Origin: Gordius sp. MW1
Lineage: Eukaryota > Nematomorpha > Gordioida > Gordea > Gordiidae
Length of the DNA: 64,000 nucleotides
Reading direction: 5' to 3'
Assembly: GCA_964036665.1 (NCBI GenBank)
Contig: OZ038529.1
Location: 5,006,501-5,070,500 of the forward strand
Made by a program: the position numbers and the translations under genes. The notes under the pieces were generated by a model. The model saw only the letters and a list, made by a program, of their open reading frames with translations, ran no database searches and was not told the DNA's origin. Below are positions 11,701 through 24,859 of the stretch, piece by piece; within the stretch, counting starts at the first letter, position 1, and each line of letters starts with the position of its first letter.

Positions 11701-11923
11701 CTAAAGTTACTACTTTACAGTGTTTTTTGAGAGCGTTTGTATTCGTAAAAGAACGTGTTAATATTATTCCCGTCCAAACCCCCTCCCCCCCCCCCCTTCC
11801 ATCACATTTGTATTAAATTCGCATCAAACTTAATTATTTAATAAAATTGGAGAAATAATGTTTAAATCGTTGAGTGTAGTCTATTTTTGGAGTCGACATA
11901 TTCCAATACCCCATAGTCTAAAA

Positions 11924-12199
11924 CAGACGCGTAGCCAAGGGGGCAGAAAGCGGGAATTTTCTACCCCCTTGACCAAAATTTGAAATTTTTTTTGAAGGTC
12001 CATGTCCTTGTTTAAGGTATAAAATCGATAGTAAATGCTCTGATTAATGAAGAGAAGAGATTTATCCAAAGCTAATTTTATAGCGTTTTGAAGTTTCGCA
12101 TAATGTACGCGAAGTTTACTTTTGTTACATTATAAATAAAAGTGTCGAAATTTTTTTGCATTTTTCTTCCCCCTTGAGAAAATCCTGGCTACGCGCCTG
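11924..12199. mobile_element. hAT-type element, CAGGCGCGTAG family copy 3
   Basis: Ends CAGACGCGTAGCCAAG and TGGCTACGCGCCTG; perfect 8-bp duplication GTCTAAAA (11916-11923, 12200-12207). It keeps the target sequence that was split by the nested insertion in copy 1. Confidence 0.85.
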
Positions 12200-12618
12200 G
12201 TCTAAAATATAACTCCCGGCCACTGAACAAAAACCCTCTATAACAAATCAAATTTTATCCCCCCCCCCAAGCGCTCGCAAATCATAAAGTAGTTCTTCTC
12301 CAAGACCCTAAAATTAATGCCCCGATTACAAGAGTCACGTCCCCCCTTCTCGAAACAACAAAATCTCCTATCACGGAACTAAATGTTATTAACATAAAAT
12401 GAAATAACGCAATGTTCGGTCGTATGGGCAAAGTGTCAAACCGTTTATAGATGGATGGCATTTTTTTAGTTTTGCGTGGCATAATTGGCATAATTTATAT
12501 GGTAAACGTAAAATATTTATTAAGCGAAGTCGAGGATTGGCTGACATTAAAATCTGTTCTATTGTTAGCACATATATTGTAAATTCCAATAATAAATGTA
12601 AAACTATATGATCGATAG

Positions 12619-14120
12619 TAGAGACCTGCAACGGGCCTGTTTAGGTCAGTCGGATCGCCCGTTATAAAATTTAAAAAGCTCGGGCCCGGCCCGGGCCCGT
12701 CAAAATCAAAGGTGATAGGCCCGAGCGGGCCCGTATATAAAATTTTTAGTTTGCTAATTTCTGTTGGATTTTAATTTTTTTTATTAAAATATTTAATCAA
12801 TATATCTATATATTACAAATATCAATAATAATCATGTAAAAATAATAAATCATCAATTGTTTCCGGTCTTAAAAGAGTTTTTCTTTCTTCAAAAGAGTTT
12901 TGGTGTCATTTATCATGTTCAATACATCTGGAGCATTTTCCCCCAAAAAAAATTCATTAAAAGCTCCAGTCGTCTATAATTTTGTAGAGCTTTTATGATA
13001 TTGGCCCCTTGATCTGAAACAACGGTAATTCAAAAAATATCATTTAGAGATAATCCAAATGATGTTAATTTATTTAGGATTTCACTTTTAATATATTCTG
13101 CATTTTAACAAGTTTATCATTAATGTAGTGTAACTTAATGTTATATAAGAATTATTGGTATAGTCATCTGTCCACATGTCTGTGGTTTCCGAACACAATC
13201 CTCTTCCACATATGATATTACTTCTGGTAAAATTAGCTGCCTTACAGCAATGGCAGACTGCTTGACATGCCTGGCCACAGTAGTTGGATGAGGCATTATG
13301 TCCTCTATCTTCACTTGTCCAACTTTGGCTTTTAAGAGTTTTGCTCGTTTTGTATCCATTACCTTAACAAATTGATCCATCGTTCCAGACTTTGATTTAT
13401 TGCTAGCACATTTATGTCTTTTAAGATGGAATGTTCGATCAGATAGTTTTTAGGATAAATACTTTTTGCAAGTTTTGCAGATGCAAATACTAGCTTGGTT
13501 GTCATTTTCATCTGGTAGTGTCTCAAACATTTTCCACACTTCACTCTTCAAGTTATGGTTTAATTTTATTTTGAGATTATTATGAGTTCTTTTGTCAGCC
13601 ATTATTAATTCTTCAGACTTCCTAATATGTTATGTACTATTTCTAAAACAATTATTAAATTAAAATATAAAATTTTGTTATAGAGTGAAAATCTCCAATA
13701 GTTATATAACAAAGTTTTATAATGAGAATATTCAAAGTATTAATCTTGCAATTTTATTAACTTACTCTTAAGTTTGTGACTAGAAGGATAATGTAGTTTA
13801 TTCCTGTATATAGTAGCTAATGAAAACTTATCTATTTGAATTGCGCGGTATGTTTGTAAATGAATGAATAAAGAAGGAAATTCAAATGTATTTTATTTTC
13901 ATTGTCAATTAGACAAAGATCAATTAAAAATTAAAAAAAGTTTAACACATCTTTGTTTTTACTTTTTATTTCTAGTATAATTAAAACCTAAACTATTTTG
14001 CAACGGGATTTAGCGGGCCTCAGTTTAATCTAGGCCCGGCCCGAGCCCGTTAGGGAATTGAACGGCCCGTCCAGGCCCGGCCCGTTTATTTTTTTTTAAC
14101 CTAAAGCCCGCAGGTCTTTA
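12619..14120 (-). mobile_element. hAT transposon with GC-rich subterminal repeats
   Basis: Inverted ends TAGAGACCTGC and (complement of right) TAAAGACCTGC, with a perfect 8-bp duplication ATCGATAG (12611-12618, 14121-14128). Both subterminal regions are made of GGCCCGGCCCG-type repeats that stand out from the AT-rich surroundings and probably bind transposase. The interior holds a broken BED-finger ORF on the minus strand. Two smaller elements at 16290-16998 and 24860-25613 share this architecture. Confidence 0.85.
13141..13602 (-). pseudogene. BED zinc-finger N-terminus of a hAT transposase, broken
   Basis: Reading the minus strand from ATG at 13602, one frame gives MADKRTHNNLKIKLNHNLKS, then VWKMFETLPDENDNQA, CICKTCKKYLS, a TAA stop, then KLSDRTFHLKRHKC and an alpha-helical tail ending MPHPTTVARHVKQSAIAVR..., stop at 13141. 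The W..F, CxxC and HxxxxHxxC spacing is that of a BED-type zinc finger, the DNA-binding module at the N-terminus of hAT transposases. The in-frame stop within the finger and absence of the catalytic RNase H-like domain mean it is dead. It lies inside a bounded hAT element. Confidence 0.75.
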
Positions 14121-14397
14121 ATCGATAGTACAATTTAAAAGGTAAGTTCAAAATGATTTCCATCTAAGATAAATTTTTAAGTGTTGGCATTAGAAATCTA
14201 ATGCTTTGATTAATGTATATTTGTATATTCAATCCATTGATATGAATGTCATTGTATAAAATCAGTGGGTTTGGATTGATAAAGTAGTTAGAGGGAAATG
14301 GAATGCGATATTTCGGGCTATTATCCCCATCATCAGGGGATGAATATGTTAATACTTCTCTAAACCTTAAACATGATCAGTAGTCATTTTGGTGACG

Positions 14398-14628
14398 CAG
14401 TGGCGTAAATGAGGGTCCCCCCCCCCCCTGTTTTTTTATTAATAACTAATTAAATGGGTTAAAATATTATAGTTTAGTTACATCAAAGACTTTAAGGCAC
14501 TTATAAAAACCTAGAAACATAATATATGCATCTAATTTAATTTGATATAAATTTTGACAAAATGCGTTGTAAAAATTTTTTTTTGCCAGATTTCCCCCCC
14601 CCCCGTGAAAATCCTGGCTACGCGCCTG
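14398..14628. mobile_element. hAT-type element, CAGGCGCGTAG family copy 4
   Basis: Ends CAGTGGCGTAAATGAGG and TGGCTACGCGCCTG; perfect 8-bp duplication TGGTGACG (14390-14397, 14629-14636). The interior matches the middle of copy 1. Confidence 0.85.
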
Positions 14629-14636
14629 TGGTGACG

Positions 14637-16281
14637 AAATGTTTATTTGTACTGTATACTTATTGAAATTAGATTTTGATCACGTTAAGTTCAATTAAAC
14701 TTAATAATGCTATCGTATAGAGATATTTACCTTTATTTAGAAATTATATGTCCATTTTAAAAGAATTTTTTCAAGTTTTTATCATTTGATGAAATTTTAT
14801 ATATGCTAAAAAATAAAATAAAAGCATCAAAAAATATGATTTTATACCAAATAAAAAGTGTCTTAGGCAAGGGAAGAGGGTCCATGACAAAAAATTTAGA
14901 TTTTTTCTAAATTATATGGAAGAATTTAATAGGACTCATAGAAATAATTTATTCCCTCTTATTAATTTGATATTTGGTTTATTATAAAAACTACTATTTA
15001 AGACCATAACGCAAAACCTTTCCGGCACGAGTGCATGTTTAAAAATGAAAAGATTTTCCCTAAAAACATACCATAATTTCTGTAATAAATGAGGAAGATA
15101 CTAATACAAGCCAAATTTAGTAATCGTCCTAATTTAATTTTTCCGAATGTTCTTACATGCTTATTGAAACTTATTTTGACATTTTTTTATTAATTGATAA
15201 TTAATACTTTTCATGATTTAGTAAATTGATTTTTGAAGTCTACTTTAGCAAATATAGTTTGCATCGGCGAAGTTATAAATATATAATTTTAGCCTGCGGA
15301 TGGCCTAAGGCGCTAGGCTTGGATGGCCTTCTTAAAAAAATTACGGGCCGGGTTTGGCTAAGCTGTAAGGTAAACAAACGGGCTCTGGCCGGGCCTAGCA
15401 TAAGTAGGTTTAAGTCCGACCAACAAAATATGACATTTATCATATTTTATAAAAATTTTAAATTTTTACAGTAAAGCCTTAATCAATAATAATTTTTCCT
15501 CGTAATTTATTCATAAAATATGTGATTTTTAAATAAGGGCATCTCTAAAATTTAAATTTTAAAGTTTGAAAAACTAAGCAATTTTTGTTAAATAAATTAA
15601 CCTTGCATAGAGTTTTTAATTATATTTGTTATAAATGGCTTTATGCAGTTACCCATGCTGCTCAATTTAACTGAAGGTAGCTTGTTGAAAGAAATAAAAA
15701 CCCGTTTAAATATAATGATATTTTTGAACATTTTCAACATATAATAAATGATTGTTTTAATATTGACAAATTTTGACTTAAAAATCAAAAAATAAAAGTT
15801 TTTCTAGAAAGGTTCAGGCTGGATCCGCACTTTGCAAAAAAAAATAGCAAGCGGGACTTAAATATACAATTTTGAAATGGTGGGCTAATTTAGCTTAAAA
15901 GGCCTGTGCCTATCTTTATTTCAAACAATGGCCCTGATAGACATAAACTGAAATATTCAAATAAGCTCATTGCAATTGCGTCCTTGGAAGAAAGACCACT
16001 GGTGGAATTGGTTCACAAAATTTAAATAATAATTGACTGTTAATGCTTTTTCTGGGTACAAATTTAATACTGAATATTATTATCAAAAATCCATCATAGA
16101 TATTAAGTGTATTAAATTTAAATTAATTTCTGTTTAGTCGAAATTGTTTGACACAAAGTTAACCCCCCCCCCCCTTGGACAATCCTGTCTAGGCCAATGG
16201 TGTATATAATCTTAAGAAATTTTTATTTCATATAGTACCTTTTGTAAAAATTTCTGAAAACCCGCCCTATTTAGGCAATCC
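14637..16281. other. Repeat-rich intergenic DNA, no gene
   Basis: Two GC-rich patches at about 15290-15420 and 15810-15920 look like the arms of another hAT-like element, but I could not fix its ends. The second patch has an inverted partial copy near 26440-26590. A poly-C element arm lies at about 16160-16200. Confidence 0.4.
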
Positions 16282-16289
16282 TGCCTACG

Positions 16290-16998
16290 TAGAGCCCTGC
16301 ACGGGCCGCCCGACGCCCGACCCGGCCCGAGCCCGACCCGATCGGGCTTTGGGCCGGGCTCGGGCAGAATTTAATAAAACAATCGGGCCTCGGGCTCGGG
16401 TCGGGCCTGATTAGGCGGCCCGACCCGACGCCCGAGCCCGGTCCGAATTGACTATGGCAAACTAATCTTTTATAAAATCTAAACAAACTCAACTAGATAT
16501 TAAAAAATTATCTTCGTACACCATACATAATAATGTTTCCACGTCAGCTTTTTTCCCTTTTGGCCTAAATTGCAAATCTTATTCTGGTATTTAAAAATAT
16601 TCCTAGTAGCCGTTACATTAGAATTAAAATAAAGAAATATTTTAAAAAGTGTTTTTTCTGGAACTGTTAGGTAAATATATTTTAAATAGTTAGATATCCA
16701 TTTAGTTGAATAAATTGTAGCGAGTGAAAATGAAAATTTTATTTTAAATTTATCCTAGTTGTAAATTACGAGTAATAACAATTTAATGCTTTATGTATTT
16801 ATATGGGGAAATAATTTACAAAAATTTTAAAATATTTTTTTTTAATTTTCTCTTTGAAAAATCGGGTCGGGCTCGGGCACTGGTCGGGCCCAAAAATGAA
16901 AAGCCGTTCGGCCCAAGCCGGGCTCGGGCAAAATATTAACTGAGACGTCGGGCTCGGGCCGGGCTCGGGCAGAAAAATTTTCATTTTGCAGGGCTCTA
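16290..16998. mobile_element. Non-autonomous hAT with GC-rich arms
   Basis: Inverted ends TAGAGCCCTGCA at both sides and a perfect 8-bp duplication TGCCTACG (16282-16289, 16999-17006). The arms consist of GGGCTCGGGCC-type repeats; the centre is AT-rich with no ORF. It split an older poly-G/C element: joining the flanks restores GCAATCCTGCCTACGTCAC. The end motif and arms link it to 12619-14120. Confidence 0.85.
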
Positions 16999-17006
16999 TG
17001 CCTACG

Positions 17007-18232
17007 TCACTGTTAGTAAATTACCGAAACTATAAGAGTAAACTAAATTTCTAAGATCTTAATTCTAGTTTACTATTTAAAAGATAAAATTCTGTATGAC
17101 AAATGAAAGGTGATCATCATTACTTCTGAGATAATATCATTGAGCACAATATATGTTTGAAAGAATAAATTAAAAATTCTGTAAATGCCAAAAATATGTC
17201 ATCGAATGTCTTCTGCTCTGCCAATGTTAATGTATAATGCAGAAGCAAACATAACTTTCCAATATGACATTAATTTATGGAATAAATTTAATATTATTTA
17301 GCTTTTTAACAACTAAAAACGCTCGGTTTTGAATTTATTAGCAAAATTTTGCTTAAATGCCCAGAAGATCTGTTTTTGCTATGAATTGTCAGATTTCCCA
17401 AAACCAAGATTTAATGTTTACTTATTCTTCATAAATTTAATCCTAAAATTCTATTCATTTAGACTCGCCTTTTCGTTAATATTATTGTCAGGCCAGCGCA
17501 CAAAATTAAAAGACTGTGCTCAAACTCATAAAGCCAAGAATTTTGAATTAATTTATCAGAAAAAAAATTTATGTAGTTAACTGTTTATAATATTATTGCT
17601 TCTTTAAATTGAGGACAATGGAAACAATAGGTTTCGCAAAAAGTTTTGATTATCGTTAATGCAGCATTTGTTGCTTGACATTATTTAAGTATAGTTCCTC
17701 AATGTAAGCAACAAAAAACCACAATTGGTATAAACATTTGCTTTGTATTACATATTTAGTTTTATATTAAAAATTTCTAATTCCAAAAGATTGAATCTAT
17801 AAAAACGTCAGTTTTCCGGTTTTCAAACTAGACAACACTGACCTTGTGAAATACCTAAAGAAAGGTCCATCTATTATAAAAAATTTCTCAAGACATTAAC
17901 GGTTTTTTAAGGAATAATAAAGGGCGATAAAAACAAATCTTATTTATTATAGTATTTTGTCATATTAAATGACATTATCAGATACATTATATAATTTTAA
18001 AATAATTAAAAGAGTACAAAAACAAAATTGACAGATCTCGAATATTAAGTAAAGCTAGGTTTTAAGTCGCCATATGAAACATAACTCCAAATTTTCCTCT
18101 TATAATAGGATTAAATTTAAAATATATTAGAAAAATTTAGAATGTTACGATCTGTTTGTATTAGACAAGCTCAAATAAGCATTTATTAAAAAAATTATAT
18201 AAATAACATGTGAATAATTTTATAAGATTGTT
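17007..18232. other. No gene seen
   Basis: AT-rich; the open frame near 17329-17580 has low-complexity hydrophobic content and no recognisable motif or splice context. Confidence 0.4.
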
Positions 18233-18240
18233 AACTTTTA

Positions 18241-18409
18241 CATGGGCGTAGCTAGGTTTTAAATTAGGGGGGCGGGGCAAAACGTTTAAAAGTTTAATTA
18301 GAGGGGGGCAAAACATAAAATTTTTTAATTTTCAAAGTTTTTGCATTGAAATTTTTTTTTGTAAATTAGGGGGCCCCCCCCCCTGCCTCTCCCCTTGGCT
18401 ACGCCCATG
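18241..18409. mobile_element. CATGGGCGTAGCC-family MITE
   Basis: Ends CATGGGCGTAGCTAGG and TTGGCTACGCCCATG; G-run left arm, C-run right arm; flanks AACTTTTA/AACATTTA resemble an 8-bp duplication with two mismatches. Confidence 0.75.
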
Positions 18410-18417
18410 AACATTTA

Positions 18418-20976
18418 TATAATTTTTTGTTAGTGATTGTTCAACAAATTATATCATAGCAATTTTAGGTCACATTAAAAATTCTATAATACATTAAATT
18501 TCGTTCAAAAATTAAGATTTGTAGGATAAATTGGCAATGCTTAATTAAAATTTATTAATTTTTATCAATTAATTAAATTATTTTTGCTTGGTGAGGATTT
18601 TGATCAATTAGAAGGTTAGATTGACTGATTAAAATTCACACTTTTTTGCGATAGAGATATAGTATTTTTGCAAATAGCGGCTAAGAAAGTTTCAATTAGA
18701 CATTTATTGATGAGAAAATTGACCACATTTTTAATTATAAACAAGAACTAATGCTTAAAAATTACTTATAACTCCTATTTTGTGAAGGAAGCAAATTAGA
18801 TCGAGACAATAATGGCATTTCTAAGAATTCGTAATTGATCTACAACTTTTTGACGAACAAATTTTATAAATATTGAAAATATAATACACTTTTAATAACT
18901 TGATTTCATTGCTAATTTGAAAATTGCTAGTTAGATCCAAGTAACCTGGTCAGGGTTAGGGTCGAGATACGGGTCTAGCATAACCCCATTCCTAGATTTT
19001 ATTACCAACGCTCTGCTTTCTTATTAACTTTACGACTCAATAAATATAATTACAGTTTATTATGCTCAATGATACATTAAAGTTAAGATTAATAATATCC
19101 TTTTACCTTTGCAATTTAAGTCATAATAAGAGGGTAATAAATGTAATCGTTTAACATAAAATAGTTACATTTTATAGTTTGTATTAGAAAGTATATTGTT
19201 TTGTGACCAAATGACTCTACTACTCTAGTTTTAGGTCGTTATTATCACCCAAATATATAATGGTCGCCTAATATATTCACTACTTGCCTTGCTCTCAGCA
19301 AAAGTGTCTCAATAAATTATAAAATAATAAATTCAGGTTTTTTTTTTAAGTTTTAATAAAATTAAGTAATTTTAGATTATTTAATTTAAATTATTTATTT
19401 CATTTTTTTGCTAAATAGCAATTGTATAAATTTTCTATGTTTCTTATTCTTATAATAAATACAAATTATTTTTACCAAGCCAAAGTTCCTCAAAATTACT
19501 AAGAGATAAGATTTATTTTGTTGGGTGAAAATATATTATACATTAATCCATATTAATTTATAGGATAAACATATTTAATTTTTGTGGTCAATATGATTGA
19601 ATTTTTATTAGTTAAATCCTAAAAATTATTATAATGACAATTTGTACCGTATTTAAAAATTAACAAATTACTCGTTGTCTCATTTAACCAGTAGGTATTT
19701 GTTAAGTGAAACTCAGTTATTTCAACTCATTTGTTTTTATATGTTTGATATTAAATTCGCTTTTTAAGTAAATAAATACATATGACATCAAACGAGAGCC
19801 AGGCAAGTCCATCCGAGTTCCAAATTTCATTAAATATTAATTGAGTCATAGTAACACTACTGAAGACCCAGATTTTCTATAATTTTGCCTAATATTGTTG
19901 AATAAAATTTAGCATCTCGACCAGTCCTTCCTTTTATAACAAGTTACATAATTAGATACTAATTTACACAAAACGCATATTCCCCTTTCCGGCAATCGCA
20001 TGCTTTTTCTTCTACACTTTGCAGTGGACCATCAATTTCCCATAAATAATTTAATCAAAATTTATAACGAATGATGCGCATGACACAAATTTACTACTCA
20101 CGTTAATTTGCTTCGCCCTAATTACTCCCCATAAATAGTTACATAAAAAAGTGTAAAACTGTTTTATCTTAAAAATCTATCTCCTATTATAGTTAGCCTC
20201 TAATTTTGTCAATTAAACATTACATAATTTTTTTTCCTCAGTCCAAGAAAAATGGTGTAAATTGATCAAAAATTTTAAATTTTTCTTTTGTTCCTAAAAA
20301 GCCTATAAGGGTGAAATTGCCTAAAAATTATAGTAGAAATCGATTTTTTATTTATATTTTGCAATTCTTTATATCTTCGATAATATTTATGTAATCATAA
20401 TGAAGAATCTTAAAAGAAGCGTGAATATCACAATAGGGGGGAGCCTTATCTAAGTTTTTCATCTTTCACAAATTATTATCTGGGTGGTGCAACCTTGTTT
20501 AATCCTTAGCCATCCTAATAACTATAATTAATACCTAACCTTTTCAACCAGTAGTGTATTATTACGGACAAACTGTTTGGATTATTAATTGCATATTTGA
20601 GGCAAAGGCATTATAATTGTACATTTCGTAACCAAAATCCTCGCTAAAACCCCTAAGCCCTTTCGGGGAGGGGGAGATCTTGACAAACATCCACTTTCAA
20701 CCCGACAATTTTTACCAAATTGACCTAAATTATTAATAGAATATACATTTTCCCTCAATCAATATTACGTTTGAATCAACGGCTAAATTATTGAGTGCCA
20801 ATAATATCCAATATTCAAACTTGCCATGAGTGCATTTGGAGGACCCATTTAAGTCTCATTTTCATAATGTAATTATATAAATTTGCGAATTTATTTTATA
20901 AATCTTTATATCGTTTTCTTCTGGGCGCCAAAGTTTTTGACAGGCCTGGTATATCATATAAACCTATAATTTTAAC
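18418..20976. other. No gene or bounded element seen
   Basis: About 2.5 kb of AT-rich DNA with only short open frames. No splice-bounded coding signal could be supported. Confidence 0.4.
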
Positions 20977-20984
20977 GCAAAGTT

Positions 20985-21156
20985 CATGGGCGTACCCAGG
21001 TTTTGAATTGTGGGTGGGGGGCAAAACGTTTAAAAGTTCATTTAGAGGGAGGCAAAACATAAATCTTTTTAATTTGTCAATGTTTTTGCTTTGAAATTTT
21101 TTTTTTCGTAAATTAGGGGGGGGGGGGCCTGCCCCCCCCCCCTCCTTACGCCCATG
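20985..21156. mobile_element. CATGGGCGTAGCC-family MITE
   Basis: Ends CATGGGCGTACCCAGG and CTTACGCCCATG; 8-bp duplication GCAAAGTT/GCAAAGTG (20977-20984, 21157-21164). Confidence 0.8.
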
Positions 21157-22208
21157 GCAAAGTGCAATATAGCATAAATTTGGTGAATTAAAATAAAGAA
21201 AGATTTATTTTCAATATTAAGCTATGTTTTTACTCACGAATGCTACCTCTAGCATAGCAAGCCTTTTTGTAACAATGCTTGCTAAATAATTATTTGGAAA
21301 TAAACTTCTATCGATCCAAAAAAAATTTCTTATTTAAATAATATAGAAATTACTATTTAATTTATGTTTGGCCAGATATTTATAGCTTTCGTGATAAATA
21401 TGTGCCAAAAAATTAGCAAAAATGGCGCTCATAGCCAAAGGAGATTAGAAAAAGTTTGTATTTAGGAAATAGCAAAATAATAATTTTTTAAAAATGACTT
21501 AGTTAAATTTAGAATATTATTTAAGGTGGAGGGGGCAGTCGCTTATCCCTGCTTCCACATTACTAAGCCCATGGTCTAAAATTTTAGATTAAATAGGTTT
21601 AAAACAATAATCATACAATATGGAGTAGCAAAAGCATTTCATTTTCAAAAAAATTATAAATAAGATAAACGCTTCGAGTGGAATTTATTTCCAATTTTAA
21701 ATATAAAATAGGGAAGTTATTTTTACAGATACGAACTAATAATATGAAACCCATCTCTCTCACATCAAATATAGCTTAAATCAAAAAGATGTATTTGGCT
21801 AAAAATTGTTCTAATATGGCCAGACCCAATACTTTACTTAATAGTCTTAAATTTTAATTGTAATATAATTCTCGGCCCTGTTTCAAGAACACATACATTC
21901 TTTTTATTAAACTAACATTTAGACTGGCAATTTATGATTTGTTTATAAATTAATTATTGGTTTAAAAATGAGTACGTCCTAATATTAATTTTCCAATGAC
22001 ATAAATAAATTTTCACTTGTAGCATCATAACCCATATACTTTGGGCCTTTGGTGCAGATATCCAAATATTACAAATATTTAGAAAAAATTTCTAATTCCT
22101 TATGGCAATCGTTTCATGGTAAATTTATAAATGAGGTTGGGCCAATAGGTAATAAAATTTCTTTGAATAAAATGAAAAAAAACATGTTTATACATTGGTT
22201 TTCACATA

Positions 22209-22900
22209 GACAGATAGACTGCTCTTGCCATATGTTGCATATGGTTAATTGGAATCGGTGTCAAAGTCGTAGAAAAAAAGCAGCAGAATTGGTCAGAACT
22301 GGTCAGACAAGATTTTGGATAATCAATATATTAGAATTAAATCTCAAATGGGGAAGGAATTTGATGTGCATCTAACCCTAACCCTAACCCGAACCTAAAA
22401 CGCTGACCTAAAACACTCACCCTAACCCTCCTGACCAATCTTGATCTGACCAGTTCTGACCAATTCTGCTGCTTTTTTTCTGCGACTTTGACCGGTTCCC
22501 GGTTAATTGTGTGTCAAAATTTCCTCCATTTTAAAGAGAGCAACTGGTGTATTTTAACCATGTAATTTTGCCCTACAACAGTCAATTTACCTTCCTCACT
22601 AGTTTATAATTCAAACGAACGTCAATAAATTAAAATTATACAAAATATTGATGGCGCTATATTATTAAACAAACTTTAATCGCAGTTTTTACATTTTTAA
22701 TTTTTATGTATTGTTTAAATGATATTTATTTTAAAATGCTGTTTTTGATACTCAATTCAATATTTTTTATTTACCTTTTTAAGATTATTTAATTTGCGAA
22801 AATTACTACTTTCTATTAGATCACCACTTTAGAATGTTCACATCAAAATGGTGGAAAAAAGGGTACACATTTTGTGCGTTGATGGGCAGTCTATCTAGTC
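22209..22900. mobile_element. TA-flanked MITE copy 2, split by a T1 element
   Basis: Left end GACAGATAGACTGC, right end GCAGTCTATCTAGTC, TA on both flanks. The sequence from 22501 is the inverted counterpart of 9899-10330. Bases 22251-22508 are a later insertion plus its duplicated target. Confidence 0.75.
22251..22500. mobile_element. MITE with telomere-like core, family T1 copy 2 (nested)
   Basis: Ends GGAATCGGTGTCAAAGTCG and CGACTTTGACCGGTTCCC; perfect 8-bp duplication GGTTAATT (22243-22250, 22501-22508). The core at 22372-22430 has CCCTAA repeats, here with three uninterrupted CTAACC units. It is inserted in the older TA-flanked MITE. Confidence 0.85.
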
Positions 22901-23675
22901 TATGCCTTTTCAGGGTCAGCCCGAGGGAATATATTTTTCTGACAGGGCCGTACCATTTAAAAAAAGTACCTAGAAAAAGGAAACTTTAAAACACACTAAC
23001 TTTAAATTATAAAAAAAGCAATGAATGAAACAGTATCCTTCGAGAGGTCCTATTTCATTAAACAAAATTTATACGATTTCTAGAAAATTAACAAGTGTAC
23101 AAGATTAACAGAATCTGAGTTATTAATTAAAAATGCATAGAAACTTAATAAATATAGACCATTGCTTTAAATAAAGTCTAAGCAAGTAAACTATTAAGAA
23201 AGATTCTGCAGACAATATCATTAGAAATGCGCGCTAAATTAATATCTACGGAACAATAATTTGTTACGTTAGGCCATTATAGCTAACATACCTGTCCATT
23301 TTACGCAGATAATGTTTTTATTTTTAGAAATTTTTCTAATACAAGACTTTTGATCGAATGAATTTTAAATAACACTTTAAAGTGAGAAAAAACATATTAG
23401 TTAGGCAGAGGTTTTGTATAGTTTCAGAATTAGGTAAAATTTAGCATTTTATGGATCATCTTCTTAGTATAGCCGTGGAATAAATCGTTTTAAATAGTTT
23501 AGGTCTAATCTGAAATAAGTGAAAATTGTGAAAATATGATATTTTGTGCTTTCAGAGTAAAACCTTTAGCCAATATTAAAAGCGTTTCCCAAGACTAATC
23601 AGTAATTAGTCTCAAAGCCCCTTTTAACACGACTAATAAATATAATTTAAAAAAAAAACTACCCAGGAAAGTGTA

Positions 23676-24569
23676 GGGGAGACCGGGGACTAAATAACCA
23701 TAAAAAATTAAATCGCGTTGTAAAAAAAACAAAAAATTATTTTTTTCCATTTTTTTGTTGGAACGTAATTTTAAGGTCTATTTTTACTATAGGAAAAATA
23801 TTCGCATTGAAAAAATTTATAGTTTTCTTACAAATTAAATTTTGAAAAAACAAAAATCCTAAAAATTTAACGTTTTGGGGGATAGATAATTTATTATGTT
23901 TTCACTTTCTATTGGTAAATGCTAACTCAAATTATTAAACAGATTGTTTAATTGTAAAAAACACGGGGAATGCAAATGTAATATGGTTATATTTTACATA
24001 ATAAAAATAAAAAAGGGTCATGATGACAATCTGACTTAAATACCCATAAAAGACAAATTCTGCAATGGAAAAATGTTTAAACAGTCTATTAATATTCCAA
24101 ATTACACTAAAATAAATTATTATTTAACAAAATTATTGTTTTTTAAATCTTGACATTTGTCTACACATGAAAAATGGCTAAAACTAACCCCTCTCCGACT
24201 AGCCCCGACCCCTAATTTTATGAACAAACAATAATTTAATATGTTTAATTGCGAATAAAAATTTAATCATTAGACGGTTTTTATATAAAAAATATCCCTT
24301 TATATGATAAAAGTTCAATTTGTCCAAAATATAAAGCCAAAAAATTTTTATGTGTCAATCACAAAAATATGTCAAGGCTACTAAAAGCCTCAAAAAATCG
24401 TTTTTCCGCTATAAAAATTTTAAATTTTATTTTTATTCGAAAAATTTGTTTACTTTTACATAATGAGAAAAACACATATGGTGTAAATTTTAATTATATA
24501 TCATTTTTGTTTTAAAAATAATTATAAAGATAATAGTAACCCCGGGCTACGACTAGCCCCGGTCTCCCC
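23676..24569. mobile_element. TA-flanked element with GGGGAGACCGGGG ends
   Basis: Left GGGGAGACCGGGGAC and right CCCCGGTCTCCCC are inverted and flanked by TA, as in Tc1/mariner-type MITEs. It is 894 bp with an AT-rich interior and no ORF. A diverged relative lies at 45378-45745. Confidence 0.75.
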
Positions 24570-24859
24570 TAATATTTAAAAATATAGGGGCAATGATTTA
24601 TTTAAGGTTAATTTGTTAATAATTGCCAAACAAAAAACATATTTAGATGAATCTATATATATAAAGAAACTTCCATAATTTTATAGGCAAGAAAATCAGA
24701 AGGGACATTGTTTCTTTACGTCCTCTTCCCCCATAATATATATGAAAGAACCGTAAAAGAAAAAAATTTAGCTCTGGAAGCAATTATAATAAATTAATAG
24801 CCTTAAACGACTAGCCTTATCATAGCCTATCTATCTTGACCATTAAATATAAGCACTAT

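Noticed and set aside
16271..16492. Arg/Gly/Pro-rich frames in GC-rich arms (also 16799-16984, 24827-25051, 25495-25677)
   Set aside because: They are translations of the GGGCTCGGG-type subterminal repeats of hAT elements, not genes.
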